This document shows positions 54,429 to 63,778 of a stretch of 64,000 nt of DNA, piece by piece. This stretch comes from Basidiobolus meristosporus CBS 931.73 (lineage: Eukaryota > Basidiobolomycota > Basidiobolomycetes > Basidiobolales > Basidiobolaceae), in contig MCFE01000083.1 in the NCBI GenBank assembly GCA_002104905.1, positions 114,485 to 178,484 on the forward strand, read 5' to 3'. Position 1 is the stretch's first letter. Each line of letters starts with the position of its first letter. A program made the translations under genes and the position numbers. The notes below the pieces were generated by a model. The model saw only the letters and a list, made by a program, of their open reading frames with translations, was not told the origin of the DNA and did no database searches.

Positions 54429-56690
54429 TTAGGGAGGGAAAGTCACCAAGTTGGTGAAATCTTTATTTGAGTTAAGAACTAATCTAAGTACAAATAAAGA
54501 AGCCAATTCAGAGGTCTAGAACCTCTCTAATAAGTAATCTAATTTATGTTTTGTTTCATCTCTAATGTTTGTTTCAATAAAGTAAAGCTCATCAGGGGTA
54601 AATATAAAATTCAGGGGTTTTGGGGGAGTACAAATTGTAGATGTTTCTGATCAATATAATCCAAGACTGGAACCCAGCCTGGGATTAGGTGCAGTAGGAA
54701 AGGTGTATGGACTTGTAAGTAGCTCTGCCACATAGATCTTAGATGGTCCTGAGCCAGTAGTCTTGGTTTCTCAGCTTTTTGAAGTTTTGAAGCAAGCTCT
54801 GTTACTACAGCAGAGCCAACCAGGGTGTGCCAGCAAGAAGATTTCAGGGAGGATTCAGATTGAAGCCATTGTTGGATGGAGGGGTTATGTGATTTCTGAA
54901 GTTTGACTAGGAAGGAAGCACGGAGATAGATCATTCGGATTTGGTATGGGTAGAACCCAAAGGCTCCATTTGTTGCATGGATATAGGGAGATACTGGAAG
55001 ATAAGGTACCAAGGATCTGATACACTGATGGAGAAATTTATCCAGGCGGTGAAGTTCTCCGGAGGTTAGGGGTATAATGTGGAGACCAAATTCAAGTACT
55101 GGCAGCACATACTGCTTCAGAAGTATAGGGATCTTTTGAATTGGAGTGTCTGGAGTGACTACTACCAGAAGCTTTTTGAGAGCCTGTTGGGCAAGACGGA
55201 TCCTATTATTCAGGTGGAGCTTGGAGTCAATCCCATGTTGACAAAACGGCAGACCTAGATATATTGCAGTTTGTTGTGGCAGAATGCTAGTGTTCTGTAT
55301 AGTTGTAGTGCATCCTATTGGGACTGTCTTGGAAATTGAGAGTGAGAGGTTGTTGGCAGCCAAGTACTTCTCAATGATGGCAGTGTCTGCTATGGGATTA
55401 GGAGTAGCAATCTTGATATCATCCGCATAGAGAGTTAGCAGTGGATAGGGAGAATCTGGTGAGGGGCCTTTTGGAAATAAAGGAAAGTCATGTAGGAATA
55501 TCACAAATAATAAGGGACCTAGTACAGATCCTTGGACTACTCCATTTGGAACCTCATAAGTCTCTGATGTACAACTTGGATGCAAAATTTTGGCTGAGTT
55601 CTCACAAAATAGAAAACGTACAAGAAGGGTCATTGGTAGTGTGGTAACTGCTAATAGCTTTCTCCAAAGCAGAGCTCTGTCCACAGAGTCAAAGGCTTTA
55701 GTAATGTCAAACAGAATGGTTGGCAATGAGAATTGAAGTGAATGATCATGGCTTAGCACTACAGCCATATACAAGGAGAGTTTGGGCAAGAAGCCAAACT
55801 GAGAAGGATGGAATGGATATAGTTGAGATTGCAAGGATTTTGCTATTATAAGCTCAAAGATTTTCCGGCAGGTTGGTAGGAGTGAAACTGGCCGGTAAGA
55901 ACCTGGGAGTGAGTGTTTCCCCTTCCCTTTGTATAAGGGTATTACATTTGCCTGTGACCAGGCCTTTGGGGTAGTCAATTGTTGGGCACAGATAGAGTAG
56001 AATGGGAGAAGTAAGTGACTCATTTTGGAGTAGCACACCCGGAGTAGATCGTAGGTAATCAAGTCATGTCCAGGTGCAGTATTTGCAGGAAGCTTCTTTA
56101 AAATTTTCTCCAGAAGCTTTGCTGAAACCAAAATTGGAGATGTTGTACTGCTAGATATGTCACCAGTATGGTAGAAAGGAGGAGTGGGATGCACGGTTGA
56201 ATCAAAGAATATAGGGGCCAGTTTGTCTGGTGATGGTATACTCCTTGCTTGGGGTCTCATGGCTTTGTATACTCTTGATATGGACCTTGTGGTGGCATTC
56301 ATATTTACTAAGGGCAAGGTATCCATGATATGAGCCCATAATCTAGTATGCTCAGTGATCTGTAGTGACTTGGAGTAGGAGATTGCGCTTTCCAGGAGGT
56401 TCTGTGTTTTTGGGTTAGGGAAACATAGGTAGCTGGAATTTAAGGCAGAAATGATGGATTTCCATTTAAGTTGGTTTGCAGATGGCTTTTGGTAGGACTT
56501 GGTGGGCAGGGCCAGACAGCCAGTGATTATGATGAAATGCTGGTAAAATAGCCATAATGCATTTACATCATCACAAATCCATGCAGGTAAGCTGGGAAAT
56601 GCATATTCTGTAAGCAAGGATAGGTAGTTGGCAAAGTCTGTGTCTGTGATACTGAAGCTTTGGCTGGCAGGATTGTAAATGGCTGAGAAG
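54429..56690 (-). mobile_element. Telomeric LINE, family A, copy 2 (RT intact, endonuclease absent)
   Basis: The stub TTAGGGA is at 54429, followed by the A-type tail with hairpin TCACCAAGTTGGTGA. It contains the best A-family RT frame (next entry). The 5' end is truncated at GGCTGAGAAG (56690), so the endonuclease and any ORF1 are missing. The distal neighbour's stub TTAGGGGGGG begins at 56691. Confidence 0.92.
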
Positions 56691-56713
56691 TTAGGGGGGG
56701 AGACAGTCACCAA
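54611..56713 (-). CDS. Family A reverse transcriptase ORF (5'-truncated)
   Basis: An uninterrupted frame of 700 codons. RT blocks in order: WSQANVIPLYKGKGKHSLPG and SYRPVSLLPTCRKIFELI, LFDITKAFDSVDRALLW (catalytic Asp), PNGVVQGSVLGPLLFVIFLH, LLTLYADDIKIA (YADD catalytic pair), and the thumb region to SCWHTLVGSAVV. It is typical of APE-type non-LTR retrotransposons, clade not determined. There is no endonuclease, since the element is cut off. The first codons (56713 to about 56691) lie in the 3' tail and telomeric stub of the next element, so the open frame is chimeric at its start and the nominal start codon is GTG. There is no ATG where a real N-terminus is expected. Confidence 0.85.
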   Translation of the reverse strand: MVTVSPPNFSAIYNPASQSFSITDTDFANYLSLLTEYAFPSLPAWICDDVNALWLFYQHFIIITGCLALPTKSYQKPSANQLKWKSIISALNSSYLCFPNPKTQNLLESAISYSKSLQITEHTRLWAHIMDTLPLVNMNATTRSISRVYKAMRPQARSIPSPDKLAPIFFDSTVHPTPPFYHTGDISSSTTSPILVSAKLLEKILKKLPANTAPGHDLITYDLLRVCYSKMSHLLLPFYSICAQQLTTPKAWSQANVIPLYKGKGKHSLPGSYRPVSLLPTCRKIFELIIAKSLQSQLYPFHPSQFGFLPKLSLYMAVVLSHDHSLQFSLPTILFDITKAFDSVDRALLWRKLLAVTTLPMTLLVRFLFCENSAKILHPSCTSETYEVPNGVVQGSVLGPLLFVIFLHDFPLFPKGPSPDSPYPLLTLYADDIKIATPNPIADTAIIEKYLAANNLSLSISKTVPIGCTTTIQNTSILPQQTAIYLGLPFCQHGIDSKLHLNNRIRLAQQALKKLLVVVTPDTPIQKIPILLKQYVLPVLEFGLHIIPLTSGELHRLDKFLHQCIRSLVPYLPVSPYIHATNGAFGFYPYQIRMIYLRASFLVKLQKSHNPSIQQWLQSESSLKSSCWHTLVGSAVVTELASKLQKAEKPRLLAQDHLRSMWQSYLQVHTPFLLHLIPGWVPVLDYIDQKHLQFVLPQNP

Positions 56714-56754
56714 CAGGTGAAATCTTTATTTCAGTTGAAACAAAGAAGCCAGCG

Positions 56755-59524
56755 CTACTGTTGTAGCTTTGATACAAGAGTGTGTAGCTGAGGGGAATTT
56801 GTAGGTAAGTTAATAAGAAGTGATGATAGTTCTTCAGTGCTCAAGACACTGTTCAGTGGGAAGGGGGGTAGCAAGAGGGTAAGAATGATCTTGTGAACAA
56901 CATTAATGAGGGGAATGTGATAAGGATTGATATTCATCATAAAGGGAGTGTGCTGCTGCAGATATTGCTGCCAAAGGTCTGTCAAGTACTTCAGGTAGGC
57001 CAGCTTGGGTTTTTCTGACTGCAGAATATAGTGAGCAAACTTCTTGACTTCAGGATCTCCAAGTATAGTTCTCCAGCAGGAGCCAGGTGTTGTGTGGTGT
57101 GTTCTCTTCCAGGCCTTAATCAGTGGGTTGTTGCAGTTGTGAAGTCTGAGGTATAATCTGGTTCTAAGGTAGAGAAGTCTGATCTTATAGGGCATAAACC
57201 CAAAAGCACCAAGAATAGCATGTCTGTAGGGGCATTCAGGCAAATGAGGCACCAAGGAGGTAATGCACCATACTGCAAACTTGTCAAGCTTAGTGCAGTC
57301 TCTAGAAGTAAGAGAGAGAAGTGGTAAGCCAAATTCCAGGACAGGGAAGACAAACTGCTTGAGTAGAAGGAGGCAGCTGGGAGCTGAAGTTGTAGGAGGA
57401 GTAACAGCCAGTAGCTTGTGGAGTGCCTGTCTTGCCAGGATAATTCTCTTCTTCAGGTGTGCTCCAGAGTCTAGTCCAGTAGGAAGGAAAGGAAAGCCAA
57501 GATATGTAGCAGAAACCTGAGCAGGTAGAGTGGAGTTCTCCAAGTTGATGGGAGAGCCCAAAGGTACTGTCTTTGCAATGGAAAGCTGGAGATTATTCTT
57601 CTGCAGATACTGGTGGATGGTCTGGGAGTCTTGTTGCACATTGGAGGAGGATATTCTGATGTCATCAGCAAAGAGAGTAACCAGGCAGTCAGCTGAGAGT
57701 CTTGGGAAATCATTCAGGAAGATGGCAAACAGTATAGGACCAAGCACAGAGCCTTGAACCACTCCATTAGGAACTGAGAACACAGCTGATTGCTCACTTG
57801 GGTGCAGAATTCTTGCTTGTGGATCCAGAAACAGAGACCTGACAAGGAGGGTGAGAGAGGTACTGGAGAAGCATTGCAACTTGGACCAAAGCAGATTTCT
57901 GTCAACTGAATCAAAGGCCTTAGTAATATCAAACAGAACAGAGGGATACTTGCACTGGAGAGAGTGATCTTGGCTAAGTATGACTGCATATTCCAAGGAG
58001 AGGCCAGGAACAAAGCCAAACTGTGCAGGATGAAACTTGAGGGAGTCAGAGTAGAGCTCCTGAGCAAGCAGAAGCTCAAACACCTTTCTGCAGGTGGGCA
58101 GCAGAGATATTGGCCTGTAGGAGCTAGGATCCAGGTGCTTTCCTTTACCCTTGTACAGTGGCAGAACATTTGCAAAGGACCATTCCTCAGGAGTAGAAAG
58201 CTGGGCTGAGCATTGCTGAAACAGTGGAAGCAGAAGTGCAGACATGGCCTTGGTACTAGTCTTCAGAAGCTCATAAGGAGATTGTGTCCACACCTGGAGC
58301 AGTAGAGTTGGGAAGCCTCTTGAGCACATTATGGATTCTCCTTTGATCAAGTGCAAGTGGGATGGGCAGAGTCTTGAAGTCAGGATGAAAGCCAGGAGTT
58401 GAGTACTGCTTTGTAGAGAAGAAGATGTTAGCCAGCTGTTCTGTTGAAGGTAACTTCCTGGAAGAGGGCCTCATTGCCCTGTAGAGTCTTGATACTGTTC
58501 TTGTTATAGAGTTGGAAGATTGCAGAGGCAAGGAACTCATAATATGATCCCAGAGCTGAGTATGCAGAGTGTGGTGAATTGCCTTGGAGTGGTGTATTGC
58601 TGTCAGGAGGAGTTTCTCTGTTTTTGGGTTAGGGAAACTCAGGTAGCTTTGTTGCAGGGCTGAAACAATGGATTCCCATTTTCTTGAGGTAACAGCAGTA
58701 GTCTTGCATGGCAGTGAGAGGGAGGCAGACACCAGAATCAGATGCTTCACAAAGAGCCAGGCATAGTTGAGATCATCTGGCAGAGAAAGTAGCAAACTGG
58801 CAAGCTTCAAGTAGTTCCCAAAGTCTTTCTTCTGATTCTTGGTAGCTTTGTGGGTGAGCACAGTAAGTTTTGGCAGCTTCTTCTTCACAACTGGTTGCAT
58901 AGAAAGGGACCAGGCTGGGATGGTCAGAGGCTCTCAAGGATCCTAGCTCAGCTCCAGAGAATTGCTTAACTTCATTCACAAAGTAGAGGGCAGCAGCAGA
59001 AGGGCAGATCCAGTCAACACATCTTTTCTCAGATTGAGCACCTAGTGCTAGCAGGTGGCTTTCTCTCAGGAAGTTCAGTAGGAATGTAGACCTTGGCTTC
59101 ATTCTTGCAGTCAGAGTAGTCTTGTTCTCAGGATGGGGAATGTTGAGATCTCCAAGCAAGATAACAGGTGTTGATATAGATTGTTGGTATTGCTGAACCT
59201 TCTGGCATATAACTTGCACTTCTTGAAGGGAAGACTTGGAGGCAGATAGCAGAGCACCAGACTGATAGTTAGCAACTGGAGAGCAGCACAGTAAGGGGAG
59301 TAAAGAGGAACACAGAGCTGAGGAGTATTGATGGTAGAAGAGATGAAGCAGATAGAGGAGGTATTCTTTGTTCTAGGAGTAGAAAAGCAATATAGATTAG
59401 TCAAAAGTATAGAGGGTAGCTGGACATCAATCAAACACAGGAGGGAAAATCTTGAAAGAAGTCTCTCTAGAGTTGGTCTTGATGGCTGTATGCTGTTGCA
59501 GTTAAGCAACAGAACTTCAGGTAG
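56755..59524 (-). pseudogene. Family B ORF2 (endonuclease-reverse transcriptase), copy 3, frameshifted
   Basis: It is collinear with the intact ORF2 of copy B4. It has the endonuclease motif ILLGDLNIPHP, CVDWICPS and LRASDHPS, then RT with LFDITKAFDSVDRNLLW, VVQGSVLGPILFAIF and LFADDIRISS. The frame changes near 59220 (CKK versus LALQE), near 58920 (LVPFYA versus SLSMQP, after an extra base) and near 58280 (an inserted A). It is therefore inactive as it stands. Confidence 0.88.
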
Positions 59525-59930
59525 TCAGGCAGAGGTTGTAGCTTCTTCAGAGGCAGCATTGATAATGTGACCTGCAGAGTCCCAGAGCTCTTCAAATGGT
59601 GCATCACTTAAGTCAGCAAGGAGGGAAATGGCATGATTCTTGAGGAAGTATGCCACATCATAGGAGGGGGCTTGTCTCTTGATGGCAGCAAAGAAAGACA
59701 GAATGGCAACATGGGCTGGAGGCTTGTTGAACAGTAGAGAGTCAGAGGATTCAGATTCTTCAGGCACTATCTTGAAGTCAGTTTTCAGCCAGTTAAGGTT
59801 CTTCTCCACAAAGGTAACAAATGGGTCAGCAATGTTTTGGTCTAGGATAACCTCCAGAATCTTCCCTTTTCTCCAGGCCAGGTTGACAATTCTTGAGAGC
59901 TGAATATTGCATGCCTTGAGTGCTTTCCTG
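59525..59930 (-). CDS. Family B ORF1, C-terminal part, ending UGA-CUA in frame with ORF2
   Basis: An open frame, truncated at its 5' side, reads NIRKALKACNIQLSRIVNLA, then LEVILDQNIADPFVTFVEKN and on to ISLLADLSDAPFEELWDS and EEATTSA. Its stop is TGA at 59527-59525, followed by CTA. Downstream in the same frame comes the start of the endonuclease (LPEVLLLNCNSI). The block LSRIVN..LEVILD..IADPF is related to LSKIVN..LEVVLD..IAKEF in the C element at 60294-60524, so both belong to one ORF1 family. No zinc knuckle is visible in the part that remains. Confidence 0.65.
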
Positions 59931-59984
59931 ATGTTGGAAATGGAGTCCAGGAACTTGCTTCAAGTACACCACAGTCCAGGTAGA

Positions 59985-60924
59985 CTTAGGGTAGACTTAG
60001 GGGTAGGGAGGAAAGTCACCAAAGTAGGTGAAATCTTTATTTGATTTCAGATAAGTCTAACTACAAATAAAGAAGCCAGCTGGGAATAGAAGATTCCCAA
60101 AGTAAACACTAAGTTGAATATGAATAAATCTAAGCTAAAGTTAAGGCAGTATCCCAGAGTACACTGGAGTTCAGGTTCATGGGGGAGTGAAGTAGATAAG
60201 CTTGAGAGATATAATAATCTTTGAGGAAGTGGGTAACAGCAGGTGAAGGGGAGTTTCTGATAAGTGAAGTGAATCTTGAGAGCAGAGATTCCTCTAATGA
60301 GAAGGTCTTGTAAACTGGAGAATCAGGAAACTCTTAAAGGCATGGTCAGTCAGTTCCCAGTAAAACTGGTCAGAGACATTTTGAGAGAACTCTTTAGCAA
60401 TACTTTTGTCAAGTACTACCTCCAGAGTGTGATTGTTGATAAATCTCATGTTAACAATCTTGGATAAATTGTAACCTTGTTGCTTGAGATACATCCTATG
60501 TTCAGATATAGGAATGAACTCCACATTGGCAAAGTAGCAGACAGCCCAGTCAGTAGCAGGAGGCAGATCAGAAGTAGAAGGAAACTTTCTTTTAGTCTTG
60601 GGAGGAGCAGCAGGATGTCTTGAGGAAGCAGGAACAGACTTTTTGACAGCTTCAGAGTAGGAAGAGTGAGCAGGAGCAGATAATTCTTGGGAGTCTTGTT
60701 GGCAGGAAGAGTTGGCACAGGGACAATTGATTCTTGCAGATCAGAGAAGGCAGAAAACAGCTTTTGAACTTGCTTCTTGAGTAGAGCATTTTCAGCTTCA
60801 ACAAGTGCAAGCCTTTCCTCCAGGAAAGAAATCTGAAGGGAATGGAGTGAAGGCATAAGAAATAAGAGGAAGAGGGTGAGATGAGGTGGGTGGGTGGGAA
60901 AATTAGCAGGGAGAAGAGAAGGGA
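59985..60924 (-). mobile_element. Telomeric element C: ORF1-only, non-autonomous
   Basis: An element of about 0.9 kb between irregular stub sequence (59985-60010) and the next stub (60925). The 3' tail has hairpin TCACC-AAAGTA-GGTGA and two AATAAAG-type signals and is closest to family A. It contains a pyrimidine-rich leader, an ATG (60856), an ORF1 and about 280 bases of 3' untranslated sequence. There is no endonuclease or RT. A complete leader and start codon suggest it is not merely a 5' truncation. The arrangement recalls Drosophila HeT-A, a Gag-only telomeric element. Confidence 0.75.
60294..60856 (-). pseudogene. ORF1 protein of element C (one frameshift)
   Basis: It begins MPSLHSLQISFLEERLALVE with a coiled coil (EERLALVEAENALLKKQVQKL). 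Near 60690 the meaningful reading moves to another frame (SSYSEAVKKSVPASSRHPAA, KTKRKFPSTSDLPPATDWAV) and continues as EFIPISEHRMYLKQQGYNLS, LEVVLDKSIAKEFSQNV to the stop at 60294. A coiled coil, a basic Pro/Ser stretch and a C-terminal globular part are typical of LINE ORF1 RNA-binding proteins. One indel separates the two frames, so this copy is probably inactive. Confidence 0.6.
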
Positions 60925-63778
60925 GGGTTAGGGGGGGAGACAGTCACCAACAGGTGAAATCTTTATTTCAGTTGAAACAAAGAAGCCAGCGCTACTGTTG
61001 TAGCTTTGATAGAAGAGTGTGTAGCTGAGGGGAATTTGTAGGTAAGTTAATAAGAAGTGATGATAGTTCTTCAGTGCTCAAGACACTGTTCAGTGGGAAG
61101 GGGGGTAGCAAGAGAGGTAAGAATGACTTGTGAACAACATTAATGAGGGGAATGTGATAAGGATTGATATTCATCATAAAGGGAGTGTGCTGCTGCAGAT
61201 ATTGCTGCCAAAGGTCTGTCAAGTACTTCAGGTAGGCCAGCTTGGGTTTTTCTGACTGCAGAATATAGTGAGCAAACTTCTTGACTTCAGGATCTCCAAG
61301 TATAGTTCTCCAGCAGGAGCCAGGTGTTGTGTGGTGTGTTCTCTTCCAGGCCTTAATCAGTGGGTTGTTGCAGTTGTGAAGTCTGAGGTATAATCTGGTT
61401 CTAAGGTAGAGAAGTCTGATCTTATAGGGCATAAACCCAAAAGCACCAAGAATAGCATGTCTGTAGGGGCATTCAGGCAAATGAGGCACCAAGGAGGTAA
61501 TGCACCATACTGCAAACTTGTCAAGCTTAGTGCAGTCTCTAGAAGTAAGAGAGAGAAGTGGTAAGCCAAATTCCAGGACAGGGAAGACAAACTGCTTGAG
61601 TAGAAGGAGGCAGCTGGGAGCTGAAGTTGTAGGAGGAGTAACAGCCAGTAGCTTGTGGAGTGCCTGTCTTGCCAGGATAATTCTCTTCTTCAGGTGTGCT
61701 CCAGAGTCTAGTCCAGTAGGAAGGAAAGGAAAGCCAAGATATGTAGCAGAAACCTGAGCAGGTAGAGTGGATGTCTCCAAGTTGATGGGAGAGCCCAAAG
61801 GTACTGTCTTTGCAATGGAAAGCTGGAGATTATTCTTCTGCAGATACTGGTGGATGGTCTGGGAGTCTTGTTGCACATTGGAGGAGGATATTCTGATGTC
61901 ATCAGCAAAGAGAGTAACCAGGCAGTCAGCTGAGAGTCTTGGGAAATCATTCAGGAAGATGGCAAACAGTATAGGACCAAGCACAGAGCCTTGAACCACT
62001 CCATTAGGAACTGAGAACACAGCTGATTGCTCACTTGGGTGCAGAATTCTTGCTTGTGGATCCAGAAACAGAGACCTGACAAGGAGGGTGAGAGAGGTAC
62101 TGGAGAAGCATTGCAACTTGGACCAAAGCAGATTTCTGTCAACTGAATCAAAGGCCTTAGTAATATCAAACAGAATAGAGGGATACTTGCACTGGAGAGA
62201 GTGATCTTGGCTAAGTATGACTGCATATTCCAAGGAGAGGCCAGGAACAAAGCCAAACTGTGCAGGATGAAACTTGAGAGAGTCAGAGTAGAGCTCCTGA
62301 GCAAGCAGAAGCTCAAACACCTTTCTGCAGGTGGGCAGCAGAGATATTGGCCTGTAGGAGCTAGGATCCAGGTGCTTTCCTTTACCCTTGTACAGTGGCA
62401 GAACATTTGCAAAGGACCATTCCTCAGGAGTAGAAAGCTGGGCTGAGCATTGCTGAAACAGTGGAAGCAGAAGTGCAGACATGGCCTTGGTGCTAGTCTT
62501 CAGAAGCTCATAGGAGATTGTGTCCACACCTGGAGCAGTAGAGTTGGGAAGCCTCTTGAGCACATTATGGATTCTCCTTTGATCAAGTGCAAGTGGGATG
62601 GGCAGAGTCTTGAAGTCAGGATGAAAGCCAGGAGTTGAGTACTGCTTTGTAGAGAAGAAGATGTTAGCCAGCTGTTCTGTTGAAGGTAACTTCCTGGAAG
62701 AGGGCCTCATTGCCCTGTAGAGTCTTGATACTGTTCTTGTTATAGAGTTGGAAGATTGCAGAGGCAAGGAACTCATAATATGATCCCAGAGCTGAGTATG
62801 CAGAGTGTGGTGAATTGCCTTGGAGTGGTGTATTGCTGTCAGGAGGAGTTTCTCTGTTTTTGGGTTAGGGAAGCTCAGGTAGCTTTGTTGCAGGGCTGAA
62901 ACAATGGATTCCCATTTTCTTGAGGTAACAGCAGTAGTCTTGCATGGCAGTGAGAGGGAGGCAGACACCAGAATCAGATGCTTCACAAAGAGCCAGGCAA
63001 AGTTGAGATCATCAGGCAGAGAAAGTAGCAAACTGGCAAGCTTCAAGTAGTTCCCAAAGTCTTTCTTCTGATTCTTGGTAGCTTTGTGGGTGAGCACAGT
63101 AAGTTTTGGCAGCTTCTTCTTCACAACTGGTTGCATAGAAAGGGACCAGGCTGGGTGGTCAGAGGCTCTCAAGGATCCTAGCTCAGCTCCAGAGAATTGC
63201 TTAACTTCATTCACAAAGTAGAGGGCAGCAGCAGAAGGGCAGATCCAGTCAACACATCTTTTCTCAGATTGAGCACCTAGTGCTAGCAGGTGGCTTTCTC
63301 TCAGGAAGTTCAGTAGGAATGTAGACCTTGGCTTCATTCTTGCAGTCAGAGTAGTCTTGTTCTCAGGATGGGGAATGTTGAGATCTCCAAGCAAGATAAC
63401 AGGTGTTGATATAGATTGTTGGTATTGCTGAACCTTCTGGCATATAACTTGCACTTCCTGAAGGGCTAGACTTGGAGGCAGATAGCAGAGCACCAGACTG
63501 ATAGTTGGCAACTGGAGAGCAGCACAGTGAGGGGAGTAAAGAGGAACACAGAGCTGAGGAGTATTGATAGTAGAAGAGATGAAGCAGATAGAGGAGGTAT
63601 TCTTTGTTCTAGGAGTAGAAAAGCAATATAGATTAGTCAAAAGTATAGAGGGTAGCTGGACATCAATCAAACACAGGAGGGAAAATCTTGAAAGAAGTCT
63701 CTCTAGAGTTAGTCTTGATGGCTGTATGCTGTTGCAGTTAAGCAACAGAACTTCAGGTAGTCAGGCAGAGGTTGTAGC
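60925..63778 (-). mobile_element. Telomeric LINE, family B, copy 4 (outermost, ORF2 intact)
   Basis: The stub GGGTTAGGGGGGG is at 60925-60937, then the B tail with the hairpin. The full ORF2 runs to the end of the element. The 5' end is truncated within the last codons of ORF1 (GCTACAACCTCTGCC corresponds to EATTSA of copy B3) and abuts the TTAGGG telomere at 63779 with no intervening sequence. It is the only copy with an undamaged ORF2 and sits at the end of the chromosome, consistent with being the most recent addition. Confidence 0.93.
60992..63745 (-). CDS. Family B ORF2: AP-type endonuclease and reverse transcriptase, intact
   Basis: A frame of 917 codons counted from a nominal TTG. The endonuclease domain covers about residues 1-200: LLNCNSIQPSRLTLERLLS at its start, ILLGDLN at 117-123, CVDWICPS near 164-171 and SDH at 195-197. 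The residue after LLCL is Asp where the family has Glu. RT follows at about 400-720 with PLYKGKGKHLDPSSYRPISL, LFDITKAFDSVDRNLLWSKL, VVQGSVLGPILFAIFLNDF and FADD at 613-616. There is no visible RNase H or CCHC. No ATG lies upstream of about residue 137, so the endonuclease could only be translated from ORF1 through the in-frame UGA-CUA at 63763-63758, or by reinitiation at a non-AUG codon. The 3' cutoff is a normal stop. Confidence 0.9.
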   Translation of the reverse strand: MLNCNSIQPSRLTLERLLSRFSLLCLIDVQLPSILLTNLYCFSTPRTKNTSSICFISSTINTPQLCVPLYSPHCAALQLPTISLVLCYLPPSLALQEVQVICQKVQQYQQSISTPVILLGDLNIPHPENKTTLTARMKPRSTFLLNFLRESHLLALGAQSEKRCVDWICPSAAALYFVNEVKQFSGAELGSLRASDHPAWSLSMQPVVKKKLPKLTVLTHKATKNQKKDFGNYLKLASLLLSLPDDLNFAWLFVKHLILVSASLSLPCKTTAVTSRKWESIVSALQQSYLSFPNPKTEKLLLTAIHHSKAIHHTLHTQLWDHIMSSLPLQSSNSITRTVSRLYRAMRPSSRKLPSTEQLANIFFSTKQYSTPGFHPDFKTLPIPLALDQRRIHNVLKRLPNSTAPGVDTISYELLKTSTKAMSALLLPLFQQCSAQLSTPEEWSFANVLPLYKGKGKHLDPSSYRPISLLPTCRKVFELLLAQELYSDSLKFHPAQFGFVPGLSLEYAVILSQDHSLQCKYPSILFDITKAFDSVDRNLLWSKLQCFSSTSLTLLVRSLFLDPQARILHPSEQSAVFSVPNGVVQGSVLGPILFAIFLNDFPRLSADCLVTLFADDIRISSSNVQQDSQTIHQYLQKNNLQLSIAKTVPLGSPINLETSTLPAQVSATYLGFPFLPTGLDSGAHLKKRIILARQALHKLLAVTPPTTSAPSCLLLLKQFVFPVLEFGLPLLSLTSRDCTKLDKFAVWCITSLVPHLPECPYRHAILGAFGFMPYKIRLLYLRTRLYLRLHNCNNPLIKAWKRTHHTTPGSCWRTILGDPEVKKFAHYILQSEKPKLAYLKYLTDLWQQYLQQHTPFMMNINPYHIPLINVVHKSFLPLLLPPFPLNSVLSTEELSSLLINLPTNSPQLHTLLSKLQQ

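Larger units (their letters stand above)
56691..59984 (-). mobile_element. Telomeric LINE, family B, copy 3 (longest; ORF1 end, endonuclease, RT)
   Basis: The stub TTAGGGGGGG is at 56691-56700, then the B tail AGACAGTCACCAACAGGTG. It contains the RT (58356-56755), the linker/N-terminal RT region (58900-58271), the endonuclease pieces (59219-58773, 59509-59111) and the ORF1 C-terminal part up to about 59980. It matches B4 closely, but at least three single-base indels break its ORF2 into the listed frames. The 5' end lies near 59984, where irregular stub sequence (ACTTAGGGTAGACTTAGGGG) begins. Confidence 0.9.
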
